From: Halomonas meridiana | GTDB taxonomy: Bacteria; Pseudomonadota; Gammaproteobacteria; Pseudomonadales; Halomonadaceae | Direction: 5' to 3' | Assembly (NCBI RefSeq): GCF_009846525.1 | Contig: NZ_CP024621.1 | Location: forward strand, 2,666,001 to 2,730,000 | Length of the DNA stretch: 64,000 nt | In this document: in pieces, positions 27,149 to 35,290 of the stretch | Position numbering within the stretch: position 1 is the first letter of the stretch | Layout of the letters: every line of letters begins with the position of its first letter | Position numbers and translations under genes: made by a program | Notes under the pieces: model-generated | The model's database searches: none | Told to the model about the DNA's origin: nothing | The model's input: only the letters and a program-made list of their open reading frames with translations

Positions 27149-27919
27149 ATGGCCGCTACGCCTACTCCCCTTGAAGTGCGCAATATCAAAAAGCGCTTTG
27201 GCGATACAGAAGTCCTCAAAGGCCTCTCTCTGGAAGCCCAAAAAGGTGACGTCATCACCCTCATTGGTGCCTCAGGGTCAGGCAAAAGCACCTTCTTGCG
27301 CTGCATGAACCTGCTGGAACAGCCCGACGATGGCGAGCTGTACGTTCACGGCGAGCAAATCCGCTTCAAGACCACCAAGCATGGCCGCGAACCCGCCGAC
27401 TGGAAACAGGTGGTACAGATGCGCGCCAAGCTCTCGATGGTGTTCCAGAGTTTCAATCTATGGGCGCACATGACGCTGCTGGAGAACATCATCGAAGCGC
27501 CGATTCACGTGCTCGGCAAGCCGAAAAAAGAGGCCATCGAGCACGCCCATGCGCTGCTAGACCGCGTAGGACTGAGCGCTCGCGCCAACGCCTACCCGGC
27601 ACAAATGTCCGGTGGCCAGCAGCAGCGCGGTGCCATTGCTCGAGCGCTCGCCATGGACCCAGAGGTGATGCTGTTCGACGAGCCGACCTCGGCGCTGGAT
27701 CCCGAACTGGTGGGCGATGTCCTCAAGGTCATGCGTGACCTGGCCGATGAGGGACGCACCATGGTCGTGGTCACTCACGAGATGAGCTTTGCCCGTGACG
27801 TTTCCAGTAAAGTGATTTACTTGCACCAAGGCTTGGTAGAAGAGCAAGGGGCGCCCGACGATGTGCTCGGTAACCCGCAGTCACCGCGCCTGAAGCAGTT
27901 CCTGGCTCCCAAATACTGA
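27149..27919 (+). CDS. aotP: Arginine/ornithine-type ABC transporter ATP-binding protein
   Basis: A 256-aa polar-amino-acid ABC ATPase of the HisP/AotP/ArtP group. Walker A is GASGSGKST (residues 40-48), the Q-loop region follows, the signature is MSGGQQQR, Walker B is VMLFDEPTSAL, and the switch His lies in VVVTHEMSFA. It energises uptake through the two permeases encoded next (19 and about 740 bases downstream) and the binding proteins further on. The upstream gap 26921-27148 should hold the operon promoter; a TGATAGAAT stretch at 27057-27065 looks like a -10 element but has no convincing -35. Substrate is inferred from astE context and from the family. Confidence 0.92.
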   Translation: MAATPTPLEVRNIKKRFGDTEVLKGLSLEAQKGDVITLIGASGSGKSTFLRCMNLLEQPDDGELYVHGEQIRFKTTKHGREPADWKQVVQMRAKLSMVFQSFNLWAHMTLLENIIEAPIHVLGKPKKEAIEHAHALLDRVGLSARANAYPAQMSGGQQQRGAIARALAMDPEVMLFDEPTSALDPELVGDVLKVMRDLADEGRTMVVVTHEMSFARDVSSKVIYLHQGLVEEQGAPDDVLGNPQSPRLKQFLAPKY

Positions 27920-27938
27920 TCCGCGAGGCACGCACACC

Positions 27939-28640
27939 ATGCTCGATTTGCAAGGTTACGGCCCCCGCCTGATCGAAGGGGCGGGCGTCACCGTTCAATT
28001 GGCCGTTCTATCGCTGATCCTGGCGATCGTCCTGGGCCTTCTCACCGCTAGCGCCAAGATGTCGCGTAACTGGCTATTACGCCGCACGGCGACCGTCTAC
28101 ACCACGGTCATCCGTGGCGTACCGGATTTGGTCCTGATGATGCTGCTGTTCTTCGGCGGCCAGATCGGTGTCAACGCCATCAGCGACCTGCTGTACTATA
28201 ACTATGAGATTGATATTTATATCAATTTCAACGCCTTTGCCGCTGGCGTGCTCACCATTGGCTTCATTTTCGGTGCCTACATGGGCGAAACCTTTCGGGG
28301 AGCGTTCATGGCGGTGGACAACGGCCAAATCGAAGCCGGTAAAGCCTACGGCATGAGCAGTAGCTTGGTCTTTCGGCGCATTCGTTTTCCCCAAATGATG
28401 CGCCACGCCCTACCCGGCCTCTCCAACAACTGGATGGTGCTGCTCAAAACCACCGCGCTGGTCTCGGTGATCGGCCTGACCGATATGGTCCGCGTCGCCG
28501 CCGAAGCCTCCCGCGCGACCCACGAGCCTTTCGTGTTCCTAATTCCCGTCGCGCTGGCTTATCTCCTGATCGCCAGCGTATCCGAGTGGATCTTTGCACG
28601 GCTACAAAAACGTTACGACATCGGCTTTGGGGGGCAGTGA
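27939..28640 (+). CDS. aotQ: Amino-acid ABC transporter permease (AotQ/HisQ type)
   Basis: A 233-aa inner-membrane permease of the HisMQ family with about five transmembrane helices. The cytoplasmic coupling loop bearing the EAA-type motif is GQIEAGKAYGMSSSLVFRRIRFPQMMRHALPG. The N-terminal TMD start AGVTVQLAVLSLILAIVLGL is typical. It forms a heterodimer with the next permease. Its stop codon is one base from the ATG of the next gene, indicating tight coupling. Confidence 0.9.
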   Translation: MLDLQGYGPRLIEGAGVTVQLAVLSLILAIVLGLLTASAKMSRNWLLRRTATVYTTVIRGVPDLVLMMLLFFGGQIGVNAISDLLYYNYEIDIYINFNAFAAGVLTIGFIFGAYMGETFRGAFMAVDNGQIEAGKAYGMSSSLVFRRIRFPQMMRHALPGLSNNWMVLLKTTALVSVIGLTDMVRVAAEASRATHEPFVFLIPVALAYLLIASVSEWIFARLQKRYDIGFGGQ

Positions 28641-28641
28641 C

Positions 28642-29373
28642 ATGCTAGATATCTCTGCATGGTTCAATGAGCTGCTGGCAGACAACCTGATTTTTACGCC
28701 CACCACGCTGGGCTACTATTGGGAAGGTTTGGTGACCACCACGCAGCTAGTGTTTCTCTCGCTGGTGGCAGGTTTGATTCTGGCGGTGCCGCTGGCCATC
28801 ATGCGCAGCTCCAAGCGCAAGTGGATCAGCCTGCCGGTCTATCTCTATACCTACGTGTTCCGCGGCACGCCGCTGCTGATCCAGCTCTATATCATCTACT
28901 ACGGCGTGGTGTTCATCGACGGTATTCAGGAGACCTTCCTGTGGGCCGTGTTGAAAGAGGCCTTCTACCCCGCCCTGATCGCCTTTACGCTGAATACGGC
29001 GGCCTACACCACCGAGATCTTCCGCGGGGCAATCAAAGCCACCTCGCAAGGTGAAATCGAGGCTGCACGCGCCTACGGCATGTCGCAACGCCTAATGATG
29101 CGGCGGATCATTCTGCCCAGCGCCTTTCGTCGTGCGCTGCCCGCTTACGGCAATGAAGTCATCTTCATGTTGCACGCCAGCGCGATTGCTAGCGTGGTGA
29201 CGCTGATGGACCTGACCGGCGCGGCCCGCTTTGTGTATGCCCGTTTTTATGCGCCCTTCGATGCCTTCCTGTTCGTCGCGGCGATCTACCTCTGCTTGAC
29301 CTTCGCAATTTTGTACTTCTTCCGGTTCTTGGAGAAAAGACTGCTGGCCCATCTGCGGCCGTTAAATGGCTAG
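28642..29373 (+). CDS. aotM: Amino-acid ABC transporter permease (AotM/HisM type)
   Basis: A 243-aa HisMQ-family permease, partner of the preceding protein. Motifs: TTQLVFLSLVAGLILAVPLA in the first helix, FRGTPLLIQLYIIYYG, and the coupling loop GEIEAARAYGMSQRLMMRRIILPSAFRRALP. I chose the ATG at 28642, directly after the aotQ stop; the open frame from 28594 lies inside aotQ. The substrate should match that of the neighbouring binding proteins, basic amino acids such as arginine or ornithine. Confidence 0.9.
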   Translation: MLDISAWFNELLADNLIFTPTTLGYYWEGLVTTTQLVFLSLVAGLILAVPLAIMRSSKRKWISLPVYLYTYVFRGTPLLIQLYIIYYGVVFIDGIQETFLWAVLKEAFYPALIAFTLNTAAYTTEIFRGAIKATSQGEIEAARAYGMSQRLMMRRIILPSAFRRALPAYGNEVIFMLHASAIASVVTLMDLTGAARFVYARFYAPFDAFLFVAAIYLCLTFAILYFFRFLEKRLLAHLRPLNG

Positions 29374-29402
29374 CCCTAACAAATCCAACACGCGCCAGCG
29401 TA

Positions 29403-29418
29403 AAACAAACGTTGGTTT
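29403..29418. promoter_or_regulatory. 16-bp palindrome upstream of the first binding-protein gene
   Basis: AAACAAACGTTGGTTT is a palindrome with a single mismatched pair and a central CG, the shape of a LacI/PurR-type operator. It lies about 90 bases before the binding-protein start, in the only sizeable gap (135 bases) within the transporter operon, where a separate promoter is likely. Confidence 0.35.
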
Positions 29419-29508
29419 ATATGCAGGCTCCCCCTTTTCGCCAACCTCAACCTGGGGTACGTTAAAGGGGATCACCTTGGGTGAACCTGCTTCTTTTGGA
29501 GTTTAAAA

Positions 29509-30279
29509 ATGAAAAAACTACTGACTGTTTCTCTGCTGGGCTTGGCCGTTGCGGCGGCATCTTCTGCGCAAGCGCGCGACTACGACAACGTGCGTATTGG
29601 CGTTGACGTTCCCTACGAGCCCATGGAGTACCGCACCGCTGAAGGCGAGCTGACCGGTTTCGATATCGACCTGGGCAACGCTCTTTGCGAGCGCATCGGC
29701 ATTACCTGCGAGTGGGTCGAGCAAGAGTGGGACGGCATCATTCCGGGCCTGATGTCGCGTAACTACGATGCCATCATGTCCTCCATGACCATCAACGACG
29801 AACGCCGCCAGCAGGTGCTGTTCTCCGACCCCTACATCACCATGCCGTCTGCCTGGTTTGCACCCAGCAGCCTCGACATCAGCGAAGCCAACGAAGAGAC
29901 CCTGGCGGGCAAAACCATCGGCGTTCAGCGTGGCACCCTGCAGGATAACTACGTCACCGATAACTTCAGCAGCGTCGCTGACATCAGCCGCTACTCCACC
30001 GCCGACGACATGGTGCTGGACATGGAAGCACAGCGTCTGGATATCGTCTTTCTCGACTTCCCGATCGGCCAGTCCACGCTGCTAGAGAGCGAAGAAGCCG
30101 AATACGTGGTCGTGGGTGAGCGCATCAGCGAACCGAAAGAGTACTTCGGCGACGGTTTCGGTATTGCCTTCCGTCAGCGTGATGAAGCGCTGGCCGAACA
30201 GTTCAATGAAGCCCTGGCTGAGCTTCAGGAAGACGGCACTTACGATGAAATCTACGCCCGTTACTTCGGCGAAGAGTAA
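29509..30279 (+). CDS. aotJ: Polar-amino-acid ABC substrate-binding protein 1 (AotJ-like)
   Basis: A 256-aa periplasmic binding protein of SBP family 3. The signal peptide ends in SSAQARDYD near residue 22. Motifs GVDVPYEPMEYR, LTGFDIDLGNALCERI and the second-lobe GVQRGTLQDNYV match the lysine/arginine/ornithine binding group. It follows the ATPase and both permeases in the same direction, 135 bases after aotM, probably with its own promoter so that it can be made in excess. A perfect hairpin lies just past its stop codon. A close paralogue follows. Confidence 0.9.
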   Translation: MKKLLTVSLLGLAVAAASSAQARDYDNVRIGVDVPYEPMEYRTAEGELTGFDIDLGNALCERIGITCEWVEQEWDGIIPGLMSRNYDAIMSSMTINDERRQQVLFSDPYITMPSAWFAPSSLDISEANEETLAGKTIGVQRGTLQDNYVTDNFSSVADISRYSTADDMVLDMEAQRLDIVFLDFPIGQSTLLESEEAEYVVVGERISEPKEYFGDGFGIAFRQRDEALAEQFNEALAELQEDGTYDEIYARYFGEE

Positions 30280-30298
30280 GCGCTAGATGCTTAAGTGT

Positions 30299-30318
30299 GC
30301 CTCCCCGCTTGGGGAGGC
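30299..30318 (+). terminator. Hairpin after the first binding-protein gene
   Basis: GCCTCCCC-GCTT-GGGGAGGC is a perfect 8-bp stem with a tetraloop, 20 bases past the stop codon, with no T-run. It may act as a partial terminator or protect the abundant binding-protein mRNA. Confidence 0.6.
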
Positions 30319-30452
30319 GCGCAAGCGAGACGCCATCATGCCCTCACGCCGCCTCTTATCCCCCGCGCTGCATGCGCTTCGCCCAGGTACCCGTGGCACC
30401 ATTGCCCGTTTTTACCTGAGCGAATGGTTCGACGAATAGCCCTACCCTCCTT

Positions 30453-30470
30453 TTGGCATGCCCATGCCAA
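30453..30470. promoter_or_regulatory. 18-bp perfect palindrome upstream of the second binding-protein gene
   Basis: TTGGCATGCCCATGCCAA has two perfect 8-bp half-sites around CC. It lies about 150 bases upstream of the second binding-protein start. It could be a dimeric regulator site or a short hairpin; no cognate regulator is visible in the window. Confidence 0.35.
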
Positions 30471-30618
30471 CTCACGCCCCTGCGCGTGAACGTTGCCATG
30501 CGTGAGAAACGCACGGCACTCCTGCGCTTAGCGCACCCTATGCTGTAGCCGCCCTTTCAGGCGCTTGGCATTAAGCAACACCCACATACCTACTAATAAT
30601 CGCTTCAGGAGACTGACT

Positions 30619-31416
30619 ATGCGTTATGCAACGCTGTCCGTGGCCGCTATTCTTGCGGCAGGTGTTTCACTTTCATTGGTATCCACTGCCGCACTGGCGC
30701 GGGACTACGACGAAATCCGTCTGGGTGTCGATGTTCCTTACGAGCCGTTTATGTACCGCGAGGCCGACGGCACGCTCACCGGTTTTGAAATCGAGCTAGG
30801 CAACGCCGCCTGCGACTACTTAGAAGTCAGCTGCACCTGGGTAGAGCAGGACTGGGACGGCATCATTCCCGGCCTGCTGGCACGCAACTACGACGCCATC
30901 ATGTCCTCCATGGCAATCACCGACGAGCGCGCCCAGCGGGTGCTGTTCTCCGAGGCGTACTACACCACGCCCAGCGCCTGGATCACCACCCGCGATAAAG
31001 AAATCGATATCGAAGACCGTGCCAGCCTGGAAGGATTGACCGTTGGCGTGCAGCGGGCGACGTTGCAGGACAACTACGTCACTCAGCTCTATGGCGATGT
31101 ATTGGAGATCCGTCGCTATACCGGCGCGGACGATGTGGTCACTGACCTGATGGGGGGCCGCCTGGACCTCACCTTTATGGACTACCCCATCGCCGAAGCC
31201 ACCATCGATATCGACACCCCGGAAAGCGATTTCCAGCGCATCAGCGACTTCATCAAGCAGCCCGAAGAGATCTTTGGTCAAGGCGTGGGCATGGCATTTC
31301 GTCCCCGTGATGAAGCGCTCGCCGAACGCTTTAACGAGGCTCTGCGTGCGCTCAAAGAGAACGGCACTTATGATGAGATCATGAACCGTTACTTCAACTA
31401 CGATGTACGCTTATAA
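30619..31416 (+). CDS. Polar-amino-acid ABC substrate-binding protein 2
   Basis: A 265-aa periplasmic binding protein paralogous to the preceding one. The signal peptide ends STAALARDYD near residue 28. The shared framework is RDYDEIRLGVDVPYEPFMYR, LTGFEIELGNAACDYL and GVQRATLQDNYVTQ. I chose the ATG at 30619, 7 bases after CAGGAG. The two proteins differ in the binding-site loops, so they may give one transporter two specificities or affinities. The gene stands between the transporter operon and the IadA-like gene. Confidence 0.9.
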   Translation: MRYATLSVAAILAAGVSLSLVSTAALARDYDEIRLGVDVPYEPFMYREADGTLTGFEIELGNAACDYLEVSCTWVEQDWDGIIPGLLARNYDAIMSSMAITDERAQRVLFSEAYYTTPSAWITTRDKEIDIEDRASLEGLTVGVQRATLQDNYVTQLYGDVLEIRRYTGADDVVTDLMGGRLDLTFMDYPIAEATIDIDTPESDFQRISDFIKQPEEIFGQGVGMAFRPRDEALAERFNEALRALKENGTYDEIMNRYFNYDVRL

Positions 31417-31506
31417 GCGATCTGTTTAAATAGCGTAACGATACCAACACCAGCGCCGACCTCAGGTCGGCGCTTATCGTTTGCCCATTACTCTCCTGGG
31501 AAACCC

Positions 31507-32652
31507 ATGCTGACACTTGTAAAAAACGCCCAGCTCTTTGCCCCTGAACCTCGCGGGTTGTGCCACCTGCTGATCGCCGACCAGCGCATTGCGGCGGTAC
31601 TGGATACCAGCGAGGCGTACCAGCTTGGTACGCTCATTCAGACCATCGACCTGGAGGGCCGACGCGTGATTCCCGGCCTGGTCGACCCACTGGTGCACTA
31701 CATCGGTGGCGGCGGTGAAGGCGGCTTTGGCAACCGCACCGCCGAACTCAGCCTGGAAGACGCCTGCGCCTCGGGTGTGACCACGCTGATTGGCGCGCTG
31801 GGCACCGATGCGCTCACCCGCACCCCCGCCAACCTGATTGGCAAAGCGCGGGAGCTGGCGGCAGGCGGTCTGAGCACTTACGCCTACACCGGCTCTTATC
31901 AGCTGCCGCCCGTCACGCTGACCGGCTCGGTGGCCAGCGACATTCTGTATATTCCGGAATTCATCGGCGTGGGCGAAGTGGCAATCAGCGACCATCGCGG
32001 CTCCCAGCCCACCACCCAAGAGCTGACACGGTTGGCGTCTGACGCCCGCACCTCCGGGCTGCTCGCGGGCAAATCGGGCATCGTGTTCATTCACACCGGC
32101 GACGCCGACTCCCACTTGGAGCCGCTGCGCCAGGTCGCCAAAAACAGCGCCATTCCGCTGGCGCAGTTCTACCCCACTCACATCAACCGTACTGCCGCGC
32201 TGTTCGAAGATGGCCTGCGCTTTGCCCGTGAAGGCGGGCGCATCGACTTCACCACCAGCACCACGCCGGAGCTGCTGGCCGGTGGCGAAGTACCCGCTTC
32301 TGAAGCCGTGGCGCGGGCGCTAAAAGCACGGATCGAACCGAGCCAACTCAGCCTCTCTTCCGATGCCAACGCCTCGCTGCCGGAATTTGATGATCAACAC
32401 CGGTTTATTGGCTTGAAACCCGGTAAACTCAGCAGCCTATTCGAGGTGCTGGGCGAGTGCGTCAACGACCACCAGATCAGCATGGAGCACGCGCTGCGCT
32501 GTGCGTCCACCACTGCGGCCGATGCCCTGAAGCTACCCCAAAAAGGCCGCCTTCAGCCCGGCGCGGATGCGGATTTCATCGTGCTAAGCGAACAAGGCTG
32601 GGCCATTGATCATGTTTGGGCGCTGGGTAAACCGATTTTCAGCGCCAGCTAA
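31507..32652 (+). CDS. iadA: IadA-like amidohydrolase (isoaspartyl dipeptidase family)
   Basis: A 381-aa amidohydrolase-superfamily protein, close in length and pattern to E. coli isoaspartyl dipeptidase (390 aa), which cleaves beta-aspartyl dipeptides from damaged proteins. Substrate-contact motifs are kept: GGGGE (E71), TGSY (Y131), SDHR (R164), THINR (H225, R228) and LSSDANAS (D286). H196 and H225 match zinc ligands. However, the first ligand motif DxHxH reads D60-P-L62-V-H64, with Leu in place of the first His. The position of the carbamylated Lys is Glu157 (GVGEVAISDHR). Activity or metal use may therefore differ. Its place beside an amino-acid transporter suggests a peptide or amide substrate. 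Confidence 0.82.
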   Translation: MLTLVKNAQLFAPEPRGLCHLLIADQRIAAVLDTSEAYQLGTLIQTIDLEGRRVIPGLVDPLVHYIGGGGEGGFGNRTAELSLEDACASGVTTLIGALGTDALTRTPANLIGKARELAAGGLSTYAYTGSYQLPPVTLTGSVASDILYIPEFIGVGEVAISDHRGSQPTTQELTRLASDARTSGLLAGKSGIVFIHTGDADSHLEPLRQVAKNSAIPLAQFYPTHINRTAALFEDGLRFAREGGRIDFTTSTTPELLAGGEVPASEAVARALKARIEPSQLSLSSDANASLPEFDDQHRFIGLKPGKLSSLFEVLGECVNDHQISMEHALRCASTTAADALKLPQKGRLQPGADADFIVLSEQGWAIDHVWALGKPIFSAS

Positions 32653-32727
32653 TCCCCCATCCCCTCAGCGAACTTGCTCAGCCAAACCGGGTCTTTACTA
32701 TCACTGAACCACATACAAGGAGGTAGC

Positions 32728-33552
32728 ATGGCTGAAACAACGGCGGCTCACTCGGCCCCAGCCACAGATGCGGCGGCCGCGCTACGGCCCTCATCCCACT
32801 GGACGGCCTGGGGGCAGTGGTTGGCGCTCTTCACCATGACCGTGGATCACCTCACCCGCTACGTACTGCCTGGAGATTGGGATTTAAGCTGGGCGGGCTC
32901 TTCGATTGGGCGCATAGCGTTTCCGCTGTTTGCCGCCATGGTGGCGTGGCACGGCTTGTTCAACACCCGCAACCCGCTGCGCTATTCACGGCGAATATTG
33001 ATCATCGGGATCGCCGCGCAGCTCCCCTATATGCTAATGCCCCGCGCCTCCGATGCGTTCATCTTGAACGTCTGTTTTACCCTGGCCAGCGGCTTGGCAC
33101 TGGGTGCTTTGGTGCGCCAGGGGTGGCAACACTACCAGCAACAAACCTTAGGTTTGGGCTGGCTGATGCTGGGAGCCGCCGTCGGCGTGACCGCGTGGTA
33201 CCTGCTCGGGTTCTGGGTGGAGTATGGTCACAACGGCCTACTGCTGATTCCGCTGTTTATGTTTGCCATGCAGACGCTCAGCGAAACTCGTAACGTGCTG
33301 AAATCTCGCCTCTGGGCGGGGCTAGCGGCGTTTCCCGTACTATGGATTGCCGGGCAGATGAACGCCTCCGACATGGCCAAATCGTTCACCGTCGCCACCT
33401 GCGTACTGGTCTTGATGCTTGCCGCAGGCGCAGCTCAGCGAGTGCCGCCCGTAGCTTTAGCCATGCCCCGCCGTTTATGGCTGGCGTGGTACCCTGGGCA
33501 CTTTGCGTTGATTGCCCTGTGGTTGTTGCTTAGCGGTCAACTGGCAGGTTAG
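32728..33552 (+). CDS. TraX family membrane protein
   Basis: A 274-aa polytopic membrane protein of the TraX family. F-plasmid TraX acetylates pilin; chromosomal members are of unknown function and probably are acyltransferase-like. About eight to nine hydrophobic segments are visible, with the family block FTMTVDHLTRYVLP and SSIGRIAFPLFAAMVAWHG near the N-terminus and ILIIGIAAQLPYML following. AAGGAGG lies about 5 bases before the ATG. The C-terminus overlaps by 23 bases with the convergent diguanylate cyclase gene. No conjugation genes are nearby, so a pilin role is unlikely. Confidence 0.82.
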   Translation: MAETTAAHSAPATDAAAALRPSSHWTAWGQWLALFTMTVDHLTRYVLPGDWDLSWAGSSIGRIAFPLFAAMVAWHGLFNTRNPLRYSRRILIIGIAAQLPYMLMPRASDAFILNVCFTLASGLALGALVRQGWQHYQQQTLGLGWLMLGAAVGVTAWYLLGFWVEYGHNGLLLIPLFMFAMQTLSETRNVLKSRLWAGLAAFPVLWIAGQMNASDMAKSFTVATCVLVLMLAAGAAQRVPPVALAMPRRLWLAWYPGHFALIALWLLLSGQLAG

Positions 33553-35149
33553 GAGCCTGTTCGGCCACGCACTTATTGATTTCGTCACTCATCCAGGGCT
33601 GATAGCGGCGTAGCCGCGCCCGGCCCTCGGTTTTCGCTTGATACATCGCCGTATCGGCCTGTTTGAGCACATCCGCATGGTCGCAGTCGGCCGCATTGAA
33701 GCAGGTATAGCCCATGCTGGGGGTGACCTCGACCCAGCGGCTCTCCAGGCGGTACTTGCCCGCCAGCGCCTGCTGCACGGTCTCCATATAGCGGGCAGCG
33801 GCGGCGATGAGCGCCTCCCCCTCCGTCACTTCAAAAAGGGCGAGCAGCACGAACTCGTCGCCACTCAGACGGGCGGCCATATCATCGTTCTGCAAACAGG
33901 ACTCCAAGCGGCGTGCCACCTGTACCAGTAGGTCATCCCCCGCCGCGTGGCCCAAGGTATCGTTGATCAGCTTGAAGCGATCCATGTCCATGAACATCAC
34001 CAAACCACCGCGCCGGTCGCTGGCCTGCTCGCCGCACAGCGCTTCTAAACGCTCGATGAACAGCCGTCGGTTGGGTAAATCGGTCAGCGCATCGTAGTAG
34101 GCTTGGCGGTAAATGATCGCCTCGCTGCGCTTTCGTTCGGTGAAGTCTTCGATAATCGCCACACCGCCCACCCTTTGATTGCTGGCGCTGTGGACACCGT
34201 TGAAAAACGCCCGCAAAGGGATCCCCACACTGGCGTTGGGCAGCCGGTAGGTGCCTTCGTAGTACCCGGTGCCTTTTTCCAGCGCGTCTCTCACGGCTTG
34301 CGCCACGTCAGAGTCAGCAGAGCGGTCTAGCATGCGGTAGCCGAGCAGCTTTGGGCGCTCCACGCCCAGAATATCCAGCAGCTTGCCGTTGCAGTCGGTA
34401 ATCTGCCCTTGCTCATCGAAGTGCAGCACCCCCAGCGGCGAGTGCTGAAAAATGGAGCGATAGCGATTTTCGCTTTCGCGAAGCTGCGCTTCCCGCGCCG
34501 CCATACTTACCCGCAGGGCAATGTTGTCATGGATGGTGCGGCTAAAGCGGCGGCTGGTGGCAATGATCAACCCCAAAAAAAGCACAAGCATGAGGCCAAT
34601 CAAGATGGAGAGTGGCGAGCCCTGGAGCCAGAACTGTATCTTCAGCGGCAATAAAATAGGTAGTACGAAGCCAACCGCAATCCAGCCCACCGAGGAAAGC
34701 GTGGTCACGCCCCCTGCCGCAATGCCAGCCAGTACGATCGAGAGCGCCGCAATTTGGCCGGGATGATCATGACTGAACAGCAGCACGCCGGATGCCCCCC
34801 AGACGCAGCCTGACGCAATGGCTCCAATGGCAAACCAGCGCAACCAGCGTTGACGCTGCTGCTGGAGCGCGGGCAGTCGCTTGAACCGCTGCGCCAGCAG
34901 TAGCCTGAGCACGGAGATCACGGTTAGCGCCGCAAACCACCCCAGCAGCAGCCAAGCCTCCACCACCGGCCACATGGCCGCCACCAGCAATCCACCCGCC
35001 AGCACGCTGCTCAGTACCGGTTGCCATAGGTTGTCGTAGAGCAAGCGCACTTTTTCACCGCGCAAACGCTGCATGGTGATGTGGTGGTCACGTTGATAAC
35101 CACTGCGTAGCCCGGAGGCCGTGGCAGTAAGGGGGGTGGGGGGCGACAT
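33530..35149 (-). CDS. Membrane PAS-GGDEF diguanylate cyclase
   Basis: A 539-aa predicted diguanylate cyclase making c-di-GMP from GTP. The N-terminal ~200 residues hold six or so transmembrane helices as a MASE-like sensor. A PAS domain spans ~225-340 (ENRYRSIFQHSPLGVLHFDEQG). The GGDEF domain spans ~350-525, with DALTDLPNRRLF and the active-site loop as SGDEF (429-433), a variant found in active enzymes. The inhibitory I-site RxxD position reads QNDD, so product inhibition is probably absent. GGGAG lies 6 bases before the start. Signal and output are unknown. Confidence 0.88.
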   Translation of the reverse strand: MSPPTPLTATASGLRSGYQRDHHITMQRLRGEKVRLLYDNLWQPVLSSVLAGGLLVAAMWPVVEAWLLLGWFAALTVISVLRLLLAQRFKRLPALQQQRQRWLRWFAIGAIASGCVWGASGVLLFSHDHPGQIAALSIVLAGIAAGGVTTLSSVGWIAVGFVLPILLPLKIQFWLQGSPLSILIGLMLVLFLGLIIATSRRFSRTIHDNIALRVSMAAREAQLRESENRYRSIFQHSPLGVLHFDEQGQITDCNGKLLDILGVERPKLLGYRMLDRSADSDVAQAVRDALEKGTGYYEGTYRLPNASVGIPLRAFFNGVHSASNQRVGGVAIIEDFTERKRSEAIIYRQAYYDALTDLPNRRLFIERLEALCGEQASDRRGGLVMFMDMDRFKLINDTLGHAAGDDLLVQVARRLESCLQNDDMAARLSGDEFVLLALFEVTEGEALIAAAARYMETVQQALAGKYRLESRWVEVTPSMGYTCFNAADCDHADVLKQADTAMYQAKTEGRARLRRYQPWMSDEINKCVAEQAPNLPVDR

Positions 35150-35259
35150 ACAAACTCCCTGTTCTTCAGTCGGCTTAGCGCCAATCTTATTGGTTAGGCT
35201 GTTTTTAATACACTTGTTTTAGCACGTTTGAAGCACAAAAGTCGCAGCGGTCGGCAATT

Positions 35260-35282
35260 AAAAAACCGCCTTTTCAGGCGGC
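35260..35282 (-). terminator. Intrinsic terminator after purK
   Basis: Read on the minus strand, GCCGCC-TGAAAA-GGCGG is followed by TTTTTT. It lies about 10 bases past the purK stop codon. Confidence 0.9.
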
Positions 35283-35290
35283 TTAGGCGT

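Larger units (their letters stand above)
30280..30618. other. 339-bp gap between paralogous binding-protein genes
   Basis: Contents: a hairpin at 30299-30318, a 33-codon open frame on the plus strand at 30338-30439 (MPSRRLL ... YLSEWFDE) with a weak ribosome site, and an 18-bp palindrome at 30453-30470. The small frame has backbone-like codon use, but I cannot support it as a gene. The promoter of the second binding-protein gene should lie in the right half. Confidence 0.5.
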
